Assembly (NCBI RefSeq): GCF_900110685.1
Contig: NZ_FOES01000001.1
Location: 124,001 to 188,000, forward strand
DNA: 64,000 nt
Reading direction: 5' to 3'
Origin: Piscibacillus halophilus
GTDB taxonomy: Bacteria; Bacillota; Bacilli; Bacillales; Alkalibacillaceae
How positions within the stretch are numbered: the stretch's first letter is position 1; the number at the start of each line of letters is the position of its first letter. The position numbers were made by a program, and so were the translations under genes. The notes under the pieces were generated by a model. The model saw only the letters and a program-made list of their open reading frames with translations, searched no databases and was not told the DNA's origin. This document shows, piece by piece, positions 17,283 through 25,906 of this stretch.

Positions 17283-19304
17283 ATGGATACAAATGAATAT
17301 TTGGATGTCTTTATTGATGAAAGTATTGAAAACTTGCAATTAGTAAATAATCGCCTTTTAGAATTAGAGGCTACACCAACTGATGTTACACATATTCAAG
17401 AGATTTTTCGGGCAGCTCATACCTTAAAGGGAATGGCAGCGACAATGGGTTTTGAAGATTTATCTAATTTGACCCATCAATTGGAGAATGTATTAGATCA
17501 ATTAAGAAATGAAACATTATCCGTTACACCAAATGTATTAGACACTATGTTTGAAGCCCTTGAAGCATTAGAAACGATGGTGGATGACATTTCTAATGGT
17601 GGTGATGGAAAACAAAACAACGGACAAATTCTTCAAAGCCTCAAAGCTATTGAGGCAGGTGAAATAGAAATCGACCTCAATGAAAAAAACAACCCAAATG
17701 ACCCAATACATAACCATTCATCTATGGACCTTGATGAATTTGAGCTCACGGTTGTAGAACAAGCAAATTCTCAAGGTCAAAACATATTTGAGATTAACGT
17801 TTCCCTCGATGATGAGTGTCTACTTAAAGCAGCAAGAGTTTATATGGTCTTTAACATTTTTGAGCAATATGGCAGTGTCATCAAATCGAACCCAACTGTA
17901 GAAGAATTAGAAAATGAAGAGTTCGAACAGTCATTTGATGTATTATTTGTAACAGAAGAAAACCTAGATTCGTTAAAATCTCAAATATTAAATGTTTCCG
18001 AAGTTAAAGAAGTTCAAATACAAAACGTTTCATTTAACCAATCTGAAATTAAAGACATTGCTACTTCTAGTGCGGAAGAAGTAGCAGCAACAGTTACAGT
18101 TGAAGAAACTACTGAAGAGTCCAATAATAAATCGACACCAAAGCCAGCTGCTAGTAAATCTATTCGTGTCAATATTGAGCGTTTAGATGACTTAATGAAC
18201 TTATTTGAAGAATTAATTATCGACCGAGGTCATTTAGAACAATTAGCTCAAACAATTGAACATCATGATTTTAAAGAAACGGTTGAACGAATGACCCGTA
18301 CATCCAGTGAATTACAAAATGTCATATTGAAAATGAGAATGGTACCGATCGATCAAGTATTTAATCGTTTTCCAAGAATGGTTCGATCGTTATCAAAAGA
18401 ATTAGGAAAATCAATTGACTTAGAAGTTTTAGGTGCAGAGACAGAATTAGATCGTACGGTCATTGATGAAATTGGCGATCCACTTGTACATTTAATTCGA
18501 AACGCTATTGATCATGGGGTTGAAACACCCGAACAGAGAAAACAATTAGGGAAACCGGAAACTGGTAAGTTAATTCTAAAAGCTTATCATAGCGGAAATC
18601 ATGTGTTTGTTGAAATTCAGGATGACGGTGCAGGGATTCATAAAGAGAAAGTATTAAATAAAGCCATTCAAAATCAAGTGATTTCAAAAGAAGAGACATC
18701 GAACCTTACTGACCAACAAATTTATGAATTAATTATGTCAAGTGGATTCTCAACAGCTGAGGAAATCTCGGATATTTCTGGTCGAGGCGTTGGATTAGAT
18801 GTGGTAAAAAACACAATTGAATCACTAGGTGGAACTATTGAGATTGATTCTGAGTTAAATGAAGGGACAACTTTCTCTATTAAATTACCATTAACTCTAT
18901 CAATTATTTCGGCTCTATTAATTCGATTAAATACTGAAACTTATGCTATTCCATTATCAACCATTATGGAAACGGCCGTTATTCAACGTAGCGACATTTA
19001 TAAAGTACAAGATCGAGAAGTTATTGATTTTAGAGGACAAATCATTCCCCTAGTTAATTTAAGAGAAGTGTTTAATGTAGACGTCACTGAACAAGATCAA
19101 GATGTTACAGAATATTCGATTGTCATAGTTCGTAAAGGTAATAATCTAGCAGGGTTAATTGTTGACTCGTTTATAGGACAAAAAGAAATAGTTTTAAAGA
19201 ATTTAGGAACATATTTAAAAGATGTATTCGGTATTTCTGGAGCCACTATTTTAGGAGATGGAGAGGTCGCACTTATCTTAGATACGAATGCGTTAATTAA
19301 ATAG
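17283..19304 (+). CDS. cheA: Chemotaxis histidine kinase CheA
   Basis: CheA receives receptor signals and phosphorylates CheY and CheB. The 673-residue protein shows all five domains: P1 phosphotransfer with His46 in AAHTLKG, P2 (about 150-245) for CheY/CheB docking, P3 dimerisation (about 295-350), P4 ATP-binding with N-box HLIRNAIDHG and G-box DISGRGVGLDVV, and P5 CheW-like regulatory domain (about 535-670). It has GGGGGAGAG upstream within cheB and precedes cheW. Confidence 0.98.
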   Translation: MDTNEYLDVFIDESIENLQLVNNRLLELEATPTDVTHIQEIFRAAHTLKGMAATMGFEDLSNLTHQLENVLDQLRNETLSVTPNVLDTMFEALEALETMVDDISNGGDGKQNNGQILQSLKAIEAGEIEIDLNEKNNPNDPIHNHSSMDLDEFELTVVEQANSQGQNIFEINVSLDDECLLKAARVYMVFNIFEQYGSVIKSNPTVEELENEEFEQSFDVLFVTEENLDSLKSQILNVSEVKEVQIQNVSFNQSEIKDIATSSAEEVAATVTVEETTEESNNKSTPKPAASKSIRVNIERLDDLMNLFEELIIDRGHLEQLAQTIEHHDFKETVERMTRTSSELQNVILKMRMVPIDQVFNRFPRMVRSLSKELGKSIDLEVLGAETELDRTVIDEIGDPLVHLIRNAIDHGVETPEQRKQLGKPETGKLILKAYHSGNHVFVEIQDDGAGIHKEKVLNKAIQNQVISKEETSNLTDQQIYELIMSSGFSTAEEISDISGRGVGLDVVKNTIESLGGTIEIDSELNEGTTFSIKLPLTLSIISALLIRLNTETYAIPLSTIMETAVIQRSDIYKVQDREVIDFRGQIIPLVNLREVFNVDVTEQDQDVTEYSIVIVRKGNNLAGLIVDSFIGQKEIVLKNLGTYLKDVFGISGATILGDGEVALILDTNALIK

Positions 19305-19318
19305 AGAGGAGATAAGGT

Positions 19319-19762
19319 ATGGAAAACCAAAAATTTATTGTATTTAAGCTGGATCAAGAATTTTATGCTATACCTGTTCGATTAGTACAATCGATTGAAC
19401 GTATTCAATCTATTACACGGGTTCCGAACACAAAGTCATTTGTAAAGGGAATCATGAACCTAAGAGGAATCATAACGCCTGTTATAGATTTACGTGAGAG
19501 ATTGAAGTTAAATGCTAAAGCAGAAGATGACCATACGAGAGTTATTATTGCCCATCTCCAAGATGATTCAACAGGTTTGATAGTAGATGAAGCTAACGAT
19601 GTTATAGAAATTGACGAGAGCAACATCAAACCCACTCCTGAAACATTTGATCAAGTTCAAATGGATTATATAACAGGGGTTATTAAGGATGAAGATCGAC
19701 TAATCGTACTTCTAGATCTAAATCAAATTTTTAATAGTGAGTTAGTACAATTAGTTGAATAG
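19319..19762 (+). CDS. cheW: Chemotaxis coupling protein CheW
   Basis: CheW links CheA to chemoreceptors. The 147-residue protein is a single CheW domain with FYAIPVRLVQSIERI near 15-29, the hallmark NLRGIITPVIDLRERL near 48-63 and GLIVDEANDVIEID near 83-96. The ribosome site is AGAGAGGAGA. Its gene follows cheA by 14 bases and slightly precedes cheC, keeping the kinase scaffold and adaptation proteins in one operon. Confidence 0.97.
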   Translation: MENQKFIVFKLDQEFYAIPVRLVQSIERIQSITRVPNTKSFVKGIMNLRGIITPVIDLRERLKLNAKAEDDHTRVIIAHLQDDSTGLIVDEANDVIEIDESNIKPTPETFDQVQMDYITGVIKDEDRLIVLLDLNQIFNSELVQLVE

Positions 19763-19781
19763 CTTGAAGGAGACAAAAGAC

Positions 19782-20405
19782 ATGGGCGATTTATTTAATT
19801 TAAAAAACATACACCTAGATTTATTAAAAGAAGTAGGTAATATAGGTGCTGGGAACGCGACGACGTCGTTATCTAACTTATTATCAGTACCCGTTCAAAT
19901 GAGTGTTCCGACTGTCAAAGTTGTATCGTTTGATGAGATGGTGGAGTTAACAGGTGGACCTGAAGAAGTGATGGCCACTACATTTTTGGAATTTAGTGGT
20001 GATTTTACAGGTAATGTTTTTTTCTTTATTTCACCAGATCAAGCAGACCAATTTGTCCAAATATTAATTCAGGATGAGCAGCAATCCATATTAAATGATG
20101 ATCAAAAGCTGGCTCATTCTGCATTTTTGGAATTAGGAAATATTTTAACGGGTTCATATTTAAGGGCACTATCAGACTTCCTACAAGTAAATTTATATGC
20201 TCATGTTCCTAATGCAACAGTAGATATGGCAGGCGCTATTATGACACAAGGTTTAATTGAGACTTCTGTTGTTTCAGATTACTCAATCATTATTGAAACC
20301 GTGTTCCAATCAGAACATTTTAAACAAGACATAAAAGGTCATTTCTTTTTATTGCCTGATCCTGGAGCATTTGAGAAGATTTTTGATCGTTTAGGAGTCA
20401 AATAA
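19782..20405 (+). CDS. cheC: CheY-P phosphatase CheC
   Basis: CheC dephosphorylates CheY-P and controls CheD availability in Bacillus adaptation. The 207-residue protein is a two-repeat CheC fold with paired active-site motifs: DLLKEVGN at 13-20, and SAFLELGN in the second half. The ATG at 19782 has GAAGGAGA at good distance; an earlier in-frame ATG at 19755 lies within cheW and lacks such a site. It is followed by cheD after three bases, matching the known CheC-CheD complex. Confidence 0.95.
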   Translation: MGDLFNLKNIHLDLLKEVGNIGAGNATTSLSNLLSVPVQMSVPTVKVVSFDEMVELTGGPEEVMATTFLEFSGDFTGNVFFFISPDQADQFVQILIQDEQQSILNDDQKLAHSAFLELGNILTGSYLRALSDFLQVNLYAHVPNATVDMAGAIMTQGLIETSVVSDYSIIIETVFQSEHFKQDIKGHFFLLPDPGAFEKIFDRLGVK

Positions 20406-20408
20406 AAA

Positions 20409-20900
20409 ATGAATAATTGTAGTCAAGTAAAGGTTGGAATCGCTGATATTAAAACAGCTAAACAACCTCAAATGTTAATGACCTCAGGACTTGGGTCTTG
20501 TGTTGGATTAGTAATTTACGACGAAACGTTATCTGTAGCAGGACTTGCCCACATCATGCTTCCTGATTCTTCTTTATCCAGACAAAATGATTTTAAAGTA
20601 GGTAAATTTGCGGACACAGGCACTGACGAACTCATCAACCTGTTACTAAAAGAGGGAAGTAAAATAACAAATCTTAAAGCCAAAATAGCTGGCGGAGCTC
20701 AAATGTTTAAGACAACTTCAGGGAATAAGCTTAATATAGGAAATAAAAATGTACTTGCGGTTGAAGAGAAACTGAATCAGATCGGCATCCCCATCGTTTC
20801 TAAAGATATTGGTGGGCATAATGGACGATCAATAGAGTTTAATTTAGAAACATTTAAGTTGAAAATTAGAACGGTTTATCAAGGTGTTTCTTTTATATAA
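20409..20900 (+). CDS. cheD: Chemoreceptor glutamine deamidase CheD
   Basis: CheD deamidates receptor glutamines and, bound to CheC, sets adaptation. The 163-residue protein has the catalytic Cys31 in GLGSCVGL, His48 in LAHIMLPDS, and the conserved KIAGGAQMF segment. Length fits the family. The ribosome site is weak (AGGAGT within the end of cheC), so it may rely on coupling to cheC, three bases upstream. Confidence 0.96.
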   Translation: MNNCSQVKVGIADIKTAKQPQMLMTSGLGSCVGLVIYDETLSVAGLAHIMLPDSSLSRQNDFKVGKFADTGTDELINLLLKEGSKITNLKAKIAGGAQMFKTTSGNKLNIGNKNVLAVEEKLNQIGIPIVSKDIGGHNGRSIEFNLETFKLKIRTVYQGVSFI

Positions 20901-20932
20901 ACTTTCTTGAACAATATTAAGGGGGATTGGTG

Positions 20933-21697
20933 ATGAAACAAGCGACAGCTTCTTTAACGACACTTTGGGATAAATGGCAAAAAGATCGAAACAAAGAAGC
21001 GGGTAACCTATTGGTGGAATACTATATGCCATTAGTGGATTATCAGGTCAATCGTGTTTTTGCTCATCTTCCCCAAAACGTTGATCGTCAAGATGTGAAA
21101 AGCTTGGCATTTATGGGTTTAGTTGATGCTCTCGAGAAATTCGACCTTAATCGAGATTTAAAGTTTGATACATATGCTTCTTTTCGAATAAAAGGTGCCA
21201 TTATTGATGGATTAAGGAAAGAAGATTGGCTACCTAGAACAGTAAGAGAGAAATCTAAGCTAATAGAAAAAACATACGAAGAGTTAGAGCAAAAGTTGAA
21301 ACGAACTCCTACAATCGAAGAAGTTGCCAGCGATGTTAACTTAACAGAAGAGGAAGTTGCAGAGGTTGTAAAGGATACTTTATACGCGAATGTATTATCT
21401 ATAGAAGAAAAAACAAACGATTCAACAGAAGAGCAGCGTGAAAGCTTAAGAAATACTATTCCGGATTATAAAAGGCCAACACCTTTTGAGGCAGTGGTAA
21501 AAGATGAAAATATTGAAGAACTTAGTAGAGCTATTGAAGAATTGAATGAAAAAGAACAATTAGTGATCAGTTTATTTTATAAAGAAGAATTAACTTTAAC
21601 AGAAGTTGGCGAAATTTTGGGCCTTTCAACCTCAAGAATATCTCAAATTCATAGTAAATCTATTGTTAAATTACGGGATAAGTTGTTCGTAAAATAA
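20933..21697 (+). CDS. sigD: Flagellar RNA polymerase sigma factor SigD
   Basis: SigD (sigma-28/FliA family) directs transcription of late flagellar, chemotaxis and autolysin genes. The 254-residue protein has region 2 with ALEKFDLNRDLKFDTYASF and IDGLRKEDWLPR, region 3 near 120-150, and region 4 with SLFYKEELTLTEVGEIL and LSTSRISQIHSK. The ATG at 20933 is chosen because AAGGGGG at 20919-20925 is correctly spaced; in-frame TTG and GTG just upstream are too close. The length equals B. subtilis SigD. Confidence 0.97.
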   Translation: MKQATASLTTLWDKWQKDRNKEAGNLLVEYYMPLVDYQVNRVFAHLPQNVDRQDVKSLAFMGLVDALEKFDLNRDLKFDTYASFRIKGAIIDGLRKEDWLPRTVREKSKLIEKTYEELEQKLKRTPTIEEVASDVNLTEEEVAEVVKDTLYANVLSIEEKTNDSTEEQRESLRNTIPDYKRPTPFEAVVKDENIEELSRAIEELNEKEQLVISLFYKEELTLTEVGEILGLSTSRISQIHSKSIVKLRDKLFVK

Positions 21698-21702
21698 TTA
21701 TG

Positions 21703-21729
21703 TAAACCTATAAAGTTTTTTGCCGTAAG
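21703..21729 (+). promoter_or_regulatory. Candidate sigma-D promoter downstream of sigD
   Basis: TAAA at 21703-21706, a 15-base spacer, and GCCGTAAG at 21722-21729 resemble the Bacillus sigma-D consensus TAAA-N15-GCCGATAT (-35 exact; five of eight in the -10, including the GCCG core). The expected start site near 21736 would remove part of the ribosome site of the next gene (start 21743), which weakens the call. Confidence 0.4.
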
Positions 21730-21742
21730 GGAGTGGGAGGCA

Positions 21743-23134
21743 GTGGATTTAAAAAAAATCTTTAACATAACGACATCTGACCAATATTTATATGCGTATC
21801 TTCATTTGGTCAATCGCTCAGAATGGGAGTCGAGTCATGAACCAAGTGATGTTTTGATAAATGAACTCATTAAATTTTTACATCACCATAAAATCCAATA
21901 TGGTATTAAACAGGATGTCCTGCATTCAATTATAAAGAATATAGATGAGGTTCAGTTTCCAGTGCTGATTGCTGAAGGTATGCCACCTGTTAATGGTGTC
22001 GATGGAAGTGTAGAATTTAAGGTGGATCATTCTGTTAGGATGGAATTAAATAAGCGTGAACAAATTGATTTTAAAAATGTTATGAAAATCCCTACGGTAG
22101 AACCTGGTGAAATCATTGCTGTCATACATGATCCGACAATAGGACAAGCGGGTAAAAACGTATACGGGGAGGTATTGAAACCTAAAGAAGGAGTTTCTAT
22201 TTCTTTAGCAGCAGGTGAGAACACGACTTATGTAGAAGAAGAACAAGCGATTTATGCTTCAAATTTTGGCCAAGTCTCATTAATTAATCAGGAAATAAAA
22301 GTACTACCTCTTTATGAAGTATCAAGTACGTTAGACTTGAAAACTGGTAGTATCGACTTTAACGGTTCTGTATTAATTAAAGGTGACGTACCTGAAGGTT
22401 TTAAGGTTGATGCAAAAGGTGATATAACGATTGAAGGATTAGTAGAAGGTGCAAATATAACTGCAGGTGGCTCCATTTACATCAGAGAAGGGATTACGGC
22501 TATTGGAAAAGGGGCTATTAAAGCAGGAGTTGATCTTACCACTAATCACATTAATCAAGGTTATGTTTATGCAGGGCGTCATATTAGAGTTGAACAATCC
22601 ATCATACACAGCAACGTGTCTGCGGGGGCCTCTATATCATGTCAAAAGGGTCATGTAATCGGCGGGACTGTTTCTGCTGGGAATTCCATCTCCTGCCAAG
22701 ATATTGGAAATCGCATGCATACACCTACTCAGGTTTTTCTTGGTGAAAGTAAGACTTCAAGAGAACATCGTGTCAACACAGACATAGAATATGAGAAGTT
22801 GAAATCTGAAGTATCCAAACTAACACAATTAGGACAGCTATTAAAGCGTAAACAGCAACAAGAAGGATTATCAAACAAAGAAAAACTAACATTAGAAAAA
22901 CAAACTCAACTTTTAGTTGAAAAACAACTTAAATTACAAGAGTTGAGCAAAGAGTATGAAGCATTTGACCAATATTATGATCTGTCGGAGTTTATGAAGT
23001 TGACGATTCATGGTACTCTATATCCAAACACAGAAATGTTTAGCGGAAAGTACTCAAAAAAGTTTAATCGGATCCAACAAAAGGTTGTTGTTCTTTTTAA
23101 AGAAAATGATTTTTATACAGAGCCGATTGATTAA
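21743..23134 (+). CDS. DUF342/FapA-family polymer-forming-like protein
   Basis: This 463-residue protein belongs to the DUF342/FapA family by its central right-handed beta-helix repeats: GDITIEGLVEGANITAGGSI, then KGAIKAGVDL, AGASISCQKGHVIGGTVSAG and SISCQDIGNRM (about 215-335). A charged coiled coil follows at about 345-415. The N-terminal 200 residues form the region often seen before the beta-helix. No signal peptide or membrane segment is visible. The exact role is unknown; being between sigD and swrB suggests a motility or surface link. The GTG start follows AAGGGAG. Confidence 0.82.
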   Translation: MDLKKIFNITTSDQYLYAYLHLVNRSEWESSHEPSDVLINELIKFLHHHKIQYGIKQDVLHSIIKNIDEVQFPVLIAEGMPPVNGVDGSVEFKVDHSVRMELNKREQIDFKNVMKIPTVEPGEIIAVIHDPTIGQAGKNVYGEVLKPKEGVSISLAAGENTTYVEEEQAIYASNFGQVSLINQEIKVLPLYEVSSTLDLKTGSIDFNGSVLIKGDVPEGFKVDAKGDITIEGLVEGANITAGGSIYIREGITAIGKGAIKAGVDLTTNHINQGYVYAGRHIRVEQSIIHSNVSAGASISCQKGHVIGGTVSAGNSISCQDIGNRMHTPTQVFLGESKTSREHRVNTDIEYEKLKSEVSKLTQLGQLLKRKQQQEGLSNKEKLTLEKQTQLLVEKQLKLQELSKEYEAFDQYYDLSEFMKLTIHGTLYPNTEMFSGKYSKKFNRIQQKVVVLFKENDFYTEPID

Positions 23135-23146
23135 GGAGAGGTTAAA

Positions 23147-23449
23147 GTGAGTTGGAAGGCAGTTGAGTTGCAAGTTGCATTACCGAGGGTCCAAGATGCT
23201 GCTCAAATTCAAGAACAGTTAAATCAAAGGGGCCAACAACTACAACATCACCTTGTACAATCACACCTAGAAGAAGAAACGGCTAAACGAAAGCAAGTAC
23301 AGGTTACGAATCAATCTGAAGAAGTTTCCGAGCAAAAAACATCCAAACAGGATAATGGGTTCAATCATTCAGGTGAGGATCAACACACTAGAGATCGACC
23401 TGATTCTCAGCATCCATTTTTAGGTCAACAAGTTGATTACAGAGGTTAA
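23147..23449 (+). CDS. Small conserved hypothetical protein of the sigD-swrB interval
   Basis: This is a 100-residue hydrophilic protein with no membrane segment. The N-terminal 40 residues, starting MSWKAVELQVALPRVQDAAQ, look ordered and helical, while the rest is Gln/Glu/Lys-rich and probably disordered. I recall similar VELQVALPR-type short proteins in this position in other Bacillaceae but cannot verify it here. The GTG start has AAGGAGAGG upstream. It sits in the same transcription unit as the DUF342 gene and swrB, so a linked function is possible; none can be assigned. Confidence 0.75.
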   Translation: MSWKAVELQVALPRVQDAAQIQEQLNQRGQQLQHHLVQSHLEEETAKRKQVQVTNQSEEVSEQKTSKQDNGFNHSGEDQHTRDRPDSQHPFLGQQVDYRG

Positions 23450-23466
23450 AGATAAGGAAGGTATCC

Positions 23467-23919
23467 ATGAACTCTTTTTTAATGTTATTAAGTTTGTTAT
23501 TACATGGCGTTTCCTTCGTTGTGATTTTTAAATTATACCAAAAAGTTCAAAACATTAACTCTAGTGATGCATATTTTGAACAAAAGGTTAAAGAAACGGA
23601 GGATATGCTCAATTCTTATCTACTGGAAATTAAAGATGAGAATGAAAAGTTTATCCATAAAGTCTCTAAACTAGAAACTTCAGATACGGATACATTTAAT
23701 CATGATAAAGTAGACTCTAAAACGAATGATGACTATGAAAAAATAAATCAAGAAGACCAAGATGATGTGCCAGTTAATATGGAACAACCTTCTGATGAGG
23801 CACAAATATTATATTTGTTTGATCAAGGGTATACCATTGAAGAGATTGCTAAAAAATTAAATAAGGGAAATACTGAAGTCGACCTAATTGTAAAATTTAA
23901 TCAAAAAATACACTATTAA
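23467..23919 (+). CDS. swrB: SwrB-like membrane-anchored flagellar assembly protein
   Basis: In B. subtilis SwrB (YlxL) activates the flagellar export apparatus and raises SigD-dependent gene expression. This 150-residue protein has one N-terminal membrane anchor (about residues 4-23), a coiled coil (about 30-65), an acidic linker, and a C-terminal helix-turn-helix-like segment with LFDQGYTIEEIAKKLNKG near 118-135. That layout and the position directly before rpsB match SwrB. Sequence conservation in the family is low, so the identification is mainly by architecture and context. Confidence 0.8.
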   Translation: MNSFLMLLSLLLHGVSFVVIFKLYQKVQNINSSDAYFEQKVKETEDMLNSYLLEIKDENEKFIHKVSKLETSDTDTFNHDKVDSKTNDDYEKINQEDQDDVPVNMEQPSDEAQILYLFDQGYTIEEIAKKLNKGNTEVDLIVKFNQKIHY

Positions 23920-23922
23920 TCC

Positions 23923-23951
23923 TTGCTTGTATAAGAGTGTTATGATATATT
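23923..23951 (+). promoter_or_regulatory. Probable sigma-A promoter for rpsB
   Basis: TTGCTT at 23923-23928 and TATATT at 23946-23951 are separated by exactly 17 bases. The expected start near 23958 would give an untranslated leader of about 108 bases before rpsB. The promoter lies immediately after swrB and separates ribosomal protein expression from the fla/che operon. Confidence 0.6.
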
Positions 23952-23981
23952 AACTTTTGGTGTTAATACACACGCTTATTG

Positions 23982-24022
23982 AAATGAATCTTGGTGCTTA
24001 TAAACATAAGTTAGATTCATTT
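23982..24022 (+). promoter_or_regulatory. Structured leader stem-loop before rpsB
   Basis: AAATGAATCT at 23982-23991 pairs perfectly with AGATTCATTT at 24013-24022, and an inner CTTAT/ATAAG stem at 23997-24010 closes on an AAAC loop. No T-run follows, so it is not a terminator. Its position in the leader fits a ribosomal-protein autoregulatory element, possibly S2-responsive; this function is inferred. Confidence 0.5.
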
Positions 24023-24065
24023 ATGATATGAGCGGAGGAATAAAACCATAGGAGGAATTTAAAGT

Positions 24066-24818
24066 ATGTCTGTTATTTCAATGAAACAACTACTTGAAGC
24101 AGGTGTTCACTTTGGACACCAAACTCGCCGTTGGAACCCGAAAATGAAAAAATACATTTTCACTGAGCGTAACGGCATTTACATCATTGACCTACAAAAA
24201 ACAGTTAAGAAGATTGATGAAGCGTACAACTTCGTTAAAGAATTAGCTGAAGACGGAGGTAGTGTACTATTCGTTGGTACGAAGAAGCAAGCACAGGATA
24301 CTGTGAAAGAAGAAGCTCTTCGTTCTGGAATGTACTATGTAAACCAACGTTGGTTAGGTGGTACTTTAACTAACTTCAAAACAATCCAAAAACGTGTTAA
24401 CCGTCTAAAAGACATTGAGCGTATGGAAGAAGACGGTACATTTGATGTATTACCTAAAAAAGAAGTTGTTATGATCCTTAAAGAAAAAGAGCGTCTTGAA
24501 AAGTTCTTAGGCGGCGTTAAAGATATGGATCAGTTACCTGATGCATTATTTATCGTTGACCCACGCAAAGAACGTATTGCTGTAGCAGAAGCTCACAAAT
24601 TAAACATCCCAATCGTTGCAATGGTTGATACAAACTGCGATCCTGATGAAGTAGATTATGTTATCCCAGCTAACGACGATGCTATTCGTGCAGTTAAACT
24701 AATTACAGCAAAAATGGCTGACGCTATTTTAGAAGTAAAACAAGGTGAAACAACTCAAGATGTTTCTGAAGAAACTACTGAAGAACAAGTAGAAGAAACT
24801 GAAACAGTGCAAGAGTAA
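24066..24818 (+). CDS. rpsB: 30S ribosomal protein S2
   Basis: S2 is a late-assembling small-subunit protein needed for mRNA binding and S1-like functions. The 250-residue protein has the family signatures [19 protein letters not shown] near residues 8-26 and [17 protein letters not shown], with an acidic C-terminal tail rich in Glu and Thr. The AGGAGG site is strong, and codon use is visibly more biased than in the flagellar genes, in keeping with high expression. It is followed by an intrinsic terminator and then tsf. Confidence 0.98.
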   Translation: MSVISMKQLLEAGVHFGHQTRRWNPKMKKYIFTERNGIYIIDLQKTVKKIDEAYNFVKELAEDGGSVLFVGTKKQAQDTVKEEALRSGMYYVNQRWLGGTLTNFKTIQKRVNRLKDIERMEEDGTFDVLPKKEVVMILKEKERLEKFLGGVKDMDQLPDALFIVDPRKERIAVAEAHKLNIPIVAMVDTNCDPDEVDYVIPANDDAIRAVKLITAKMADAILEVKQGETTQDVSEETTEEQVEETETVQE

Positions 24819-24825
24819 AAGGTGA

Positions 24826-24860
24826 GGTGATAAGAGGTTGAGCCTTTTATCACCTTTTTT
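24826..24860 (+). terminator. Intrinsic terminator after rpsB
   Basis: GGTGATAA pairs with TTATCACC, and an inner AGG/CCT extends the stem; six T residues follow at 24855-24860. It separates rpsB from tsf at least partly. Confidence 0.85.
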
Positions 24861-24872
24861 AAAGCAATAAAT

Positions 24873-24897
24873 TCGCCAATATTGGCGAGGCTATAAT
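24873..24897 (+). promoter_or_regulatory. Perfect palindrome next to a TATAAT box before tsf
   Basis: TCGCCAAT at 24873-24880 followed directly by ATTGGCGA at 24881-24888 makes a perfect 16-base palindrome. TATAAT follows at 24892-24897. There is no good -35 hexamer at 17 bases from it, so the palindrome occupies the spacer/-35 zone. It could be a protein-binding site for an activator or repressor of tsf; this is inference. Confidence 0.4.
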
Positions 24898-24935
24898 TAA
24901 CTTATATTAAATGAATTAGGTTAAGGAGGATTCAT

Positions 24936-25820
24936 ATGGCTGTAACAGCGCAAATGGTTAAGGAATTACGTGAAAAAACTGGTGCTGGTATGATGGATTG
25001 TAAAAAAGCACTTACTGAAACAGATGGTGATTTAGACAAAGCTGTTGAATATCTACGTGAAAAAGGTATGGCTAAAGCAGCTAAAAAAGCTGACCGTGTA
25101 GCAGCTGAAGGTTCAACACATATCGTAAGTGAAGGCAATACAGCGGTTATTATTGAAGTGAACAGTGAAACAGACTTTGTTGCTAAAAACGAACAATTCA
25201 AGAACTTATTAGAAGATCTTGCACAACATTTACTTAAATTTAAGCCAGCTACTGTTGAAGAAGCAATGGAACAGAAGCTACATGGTGAAGGCGATACACT
25301 TGAGCATTATATCAAGTCTGCAATTGCAAAAATCGGAGAAAAAATCTCCCTTCGTCGCTTTGAAATCGTAGAAAAAGATGATAACTCTGCGTTTGGTCAG
25401 TACCTACACATGGGTGGCCGTATCGGCGTTCTGACATTACTAGAAGGTACTACAGATGAATCAGTGGCTAAAGATGTTGCTATGCACGTAGCTGCTGTAA
25501 ACCCTCGTTATGTTTCTCGTGAAGAAGTTCCTGAAGAGGAAGTTAATAAAGAGCGTGAAGTGCTAAAACAACAGGCTTTAAACGAAGGAAAACCTGAAAA
25601 CATCGTAGAAAAAATGGTCGAAGGTCGACTAAGAAAATTCTTTGAAGAAATCTGCTTATTAGATCAAGAATTTGTAAAAGACCCTGATCAGAAAGTTAGA
25701 AAATTTGTTGAAGCTAGCGGTGCAACGGTTAAATCATTCGTTCGTTATGAAGTTGGCGAAGGTATGGAGAAACGTGAAGATAACTTCGTAGATGAAGTTA
25801 TGAACCAAGTCAATAAATAA
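24936..25820 (+). CDS. tsf: Elongation factor Ts
   Basis: EF-Ts exchanges GDP for GTP on EF-Tu. The 294-residue protein begins with the UBA-like N-terminal domain, [20 protein letters not shown] near residues 7-26, and contains the [15 protein letters not shown] core motif near 74-88, followed by the two dimerisation/coiled-coil parts. TAAGGAGG upstream is a strong ribosome site. It follows rpsB, the near-universal bacterial order. Confidence 0.98.
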   Translation: MAVTAQMVKELREKTGAGMMDCKKALTETDGDLDKAVEYLREKGMAKAAKKADRVAAEGSTHIVSEGNTAVIIEVNSETDFVAKNEQFKNLLEDLAQHLLKFKPATVEEAMEQKLHGEGDTLEHYIKSAIAKIGEKISLRRFEIVEKDDNSAFGQYLHMGGRIGVLTLLEGTTDESVAKDVAMHVAAVNPRYVSREEVPEEEVNKEREVLKQQALNEGKPENIVEKMVEGRLRKFFEEICLLDQEFVKDPDQKVRKFVEASGATVKSFVRYEVGEGMEKREDNFVDEVMNQVNK

Positions 25821-25832
25821 GTGGTACTGATG

Positions 25833-25864
25833 AATAGGGGACACAATGTGTCTCCTATTTTTCA
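25833..25864 (+). terminator. Intrinsic terminator after tsf
   Basis: ATAGGGGACAC pairs with GTGTCTCCTAT, with one G-T pair, and is followed by TTTTT. It separates tsf from pyrH. Confidence 0.8.
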
Positions 25865-25906
25865 AGCCTGGACATACAATAATCTGCAAACATAACGGAG
25901 GTAATT

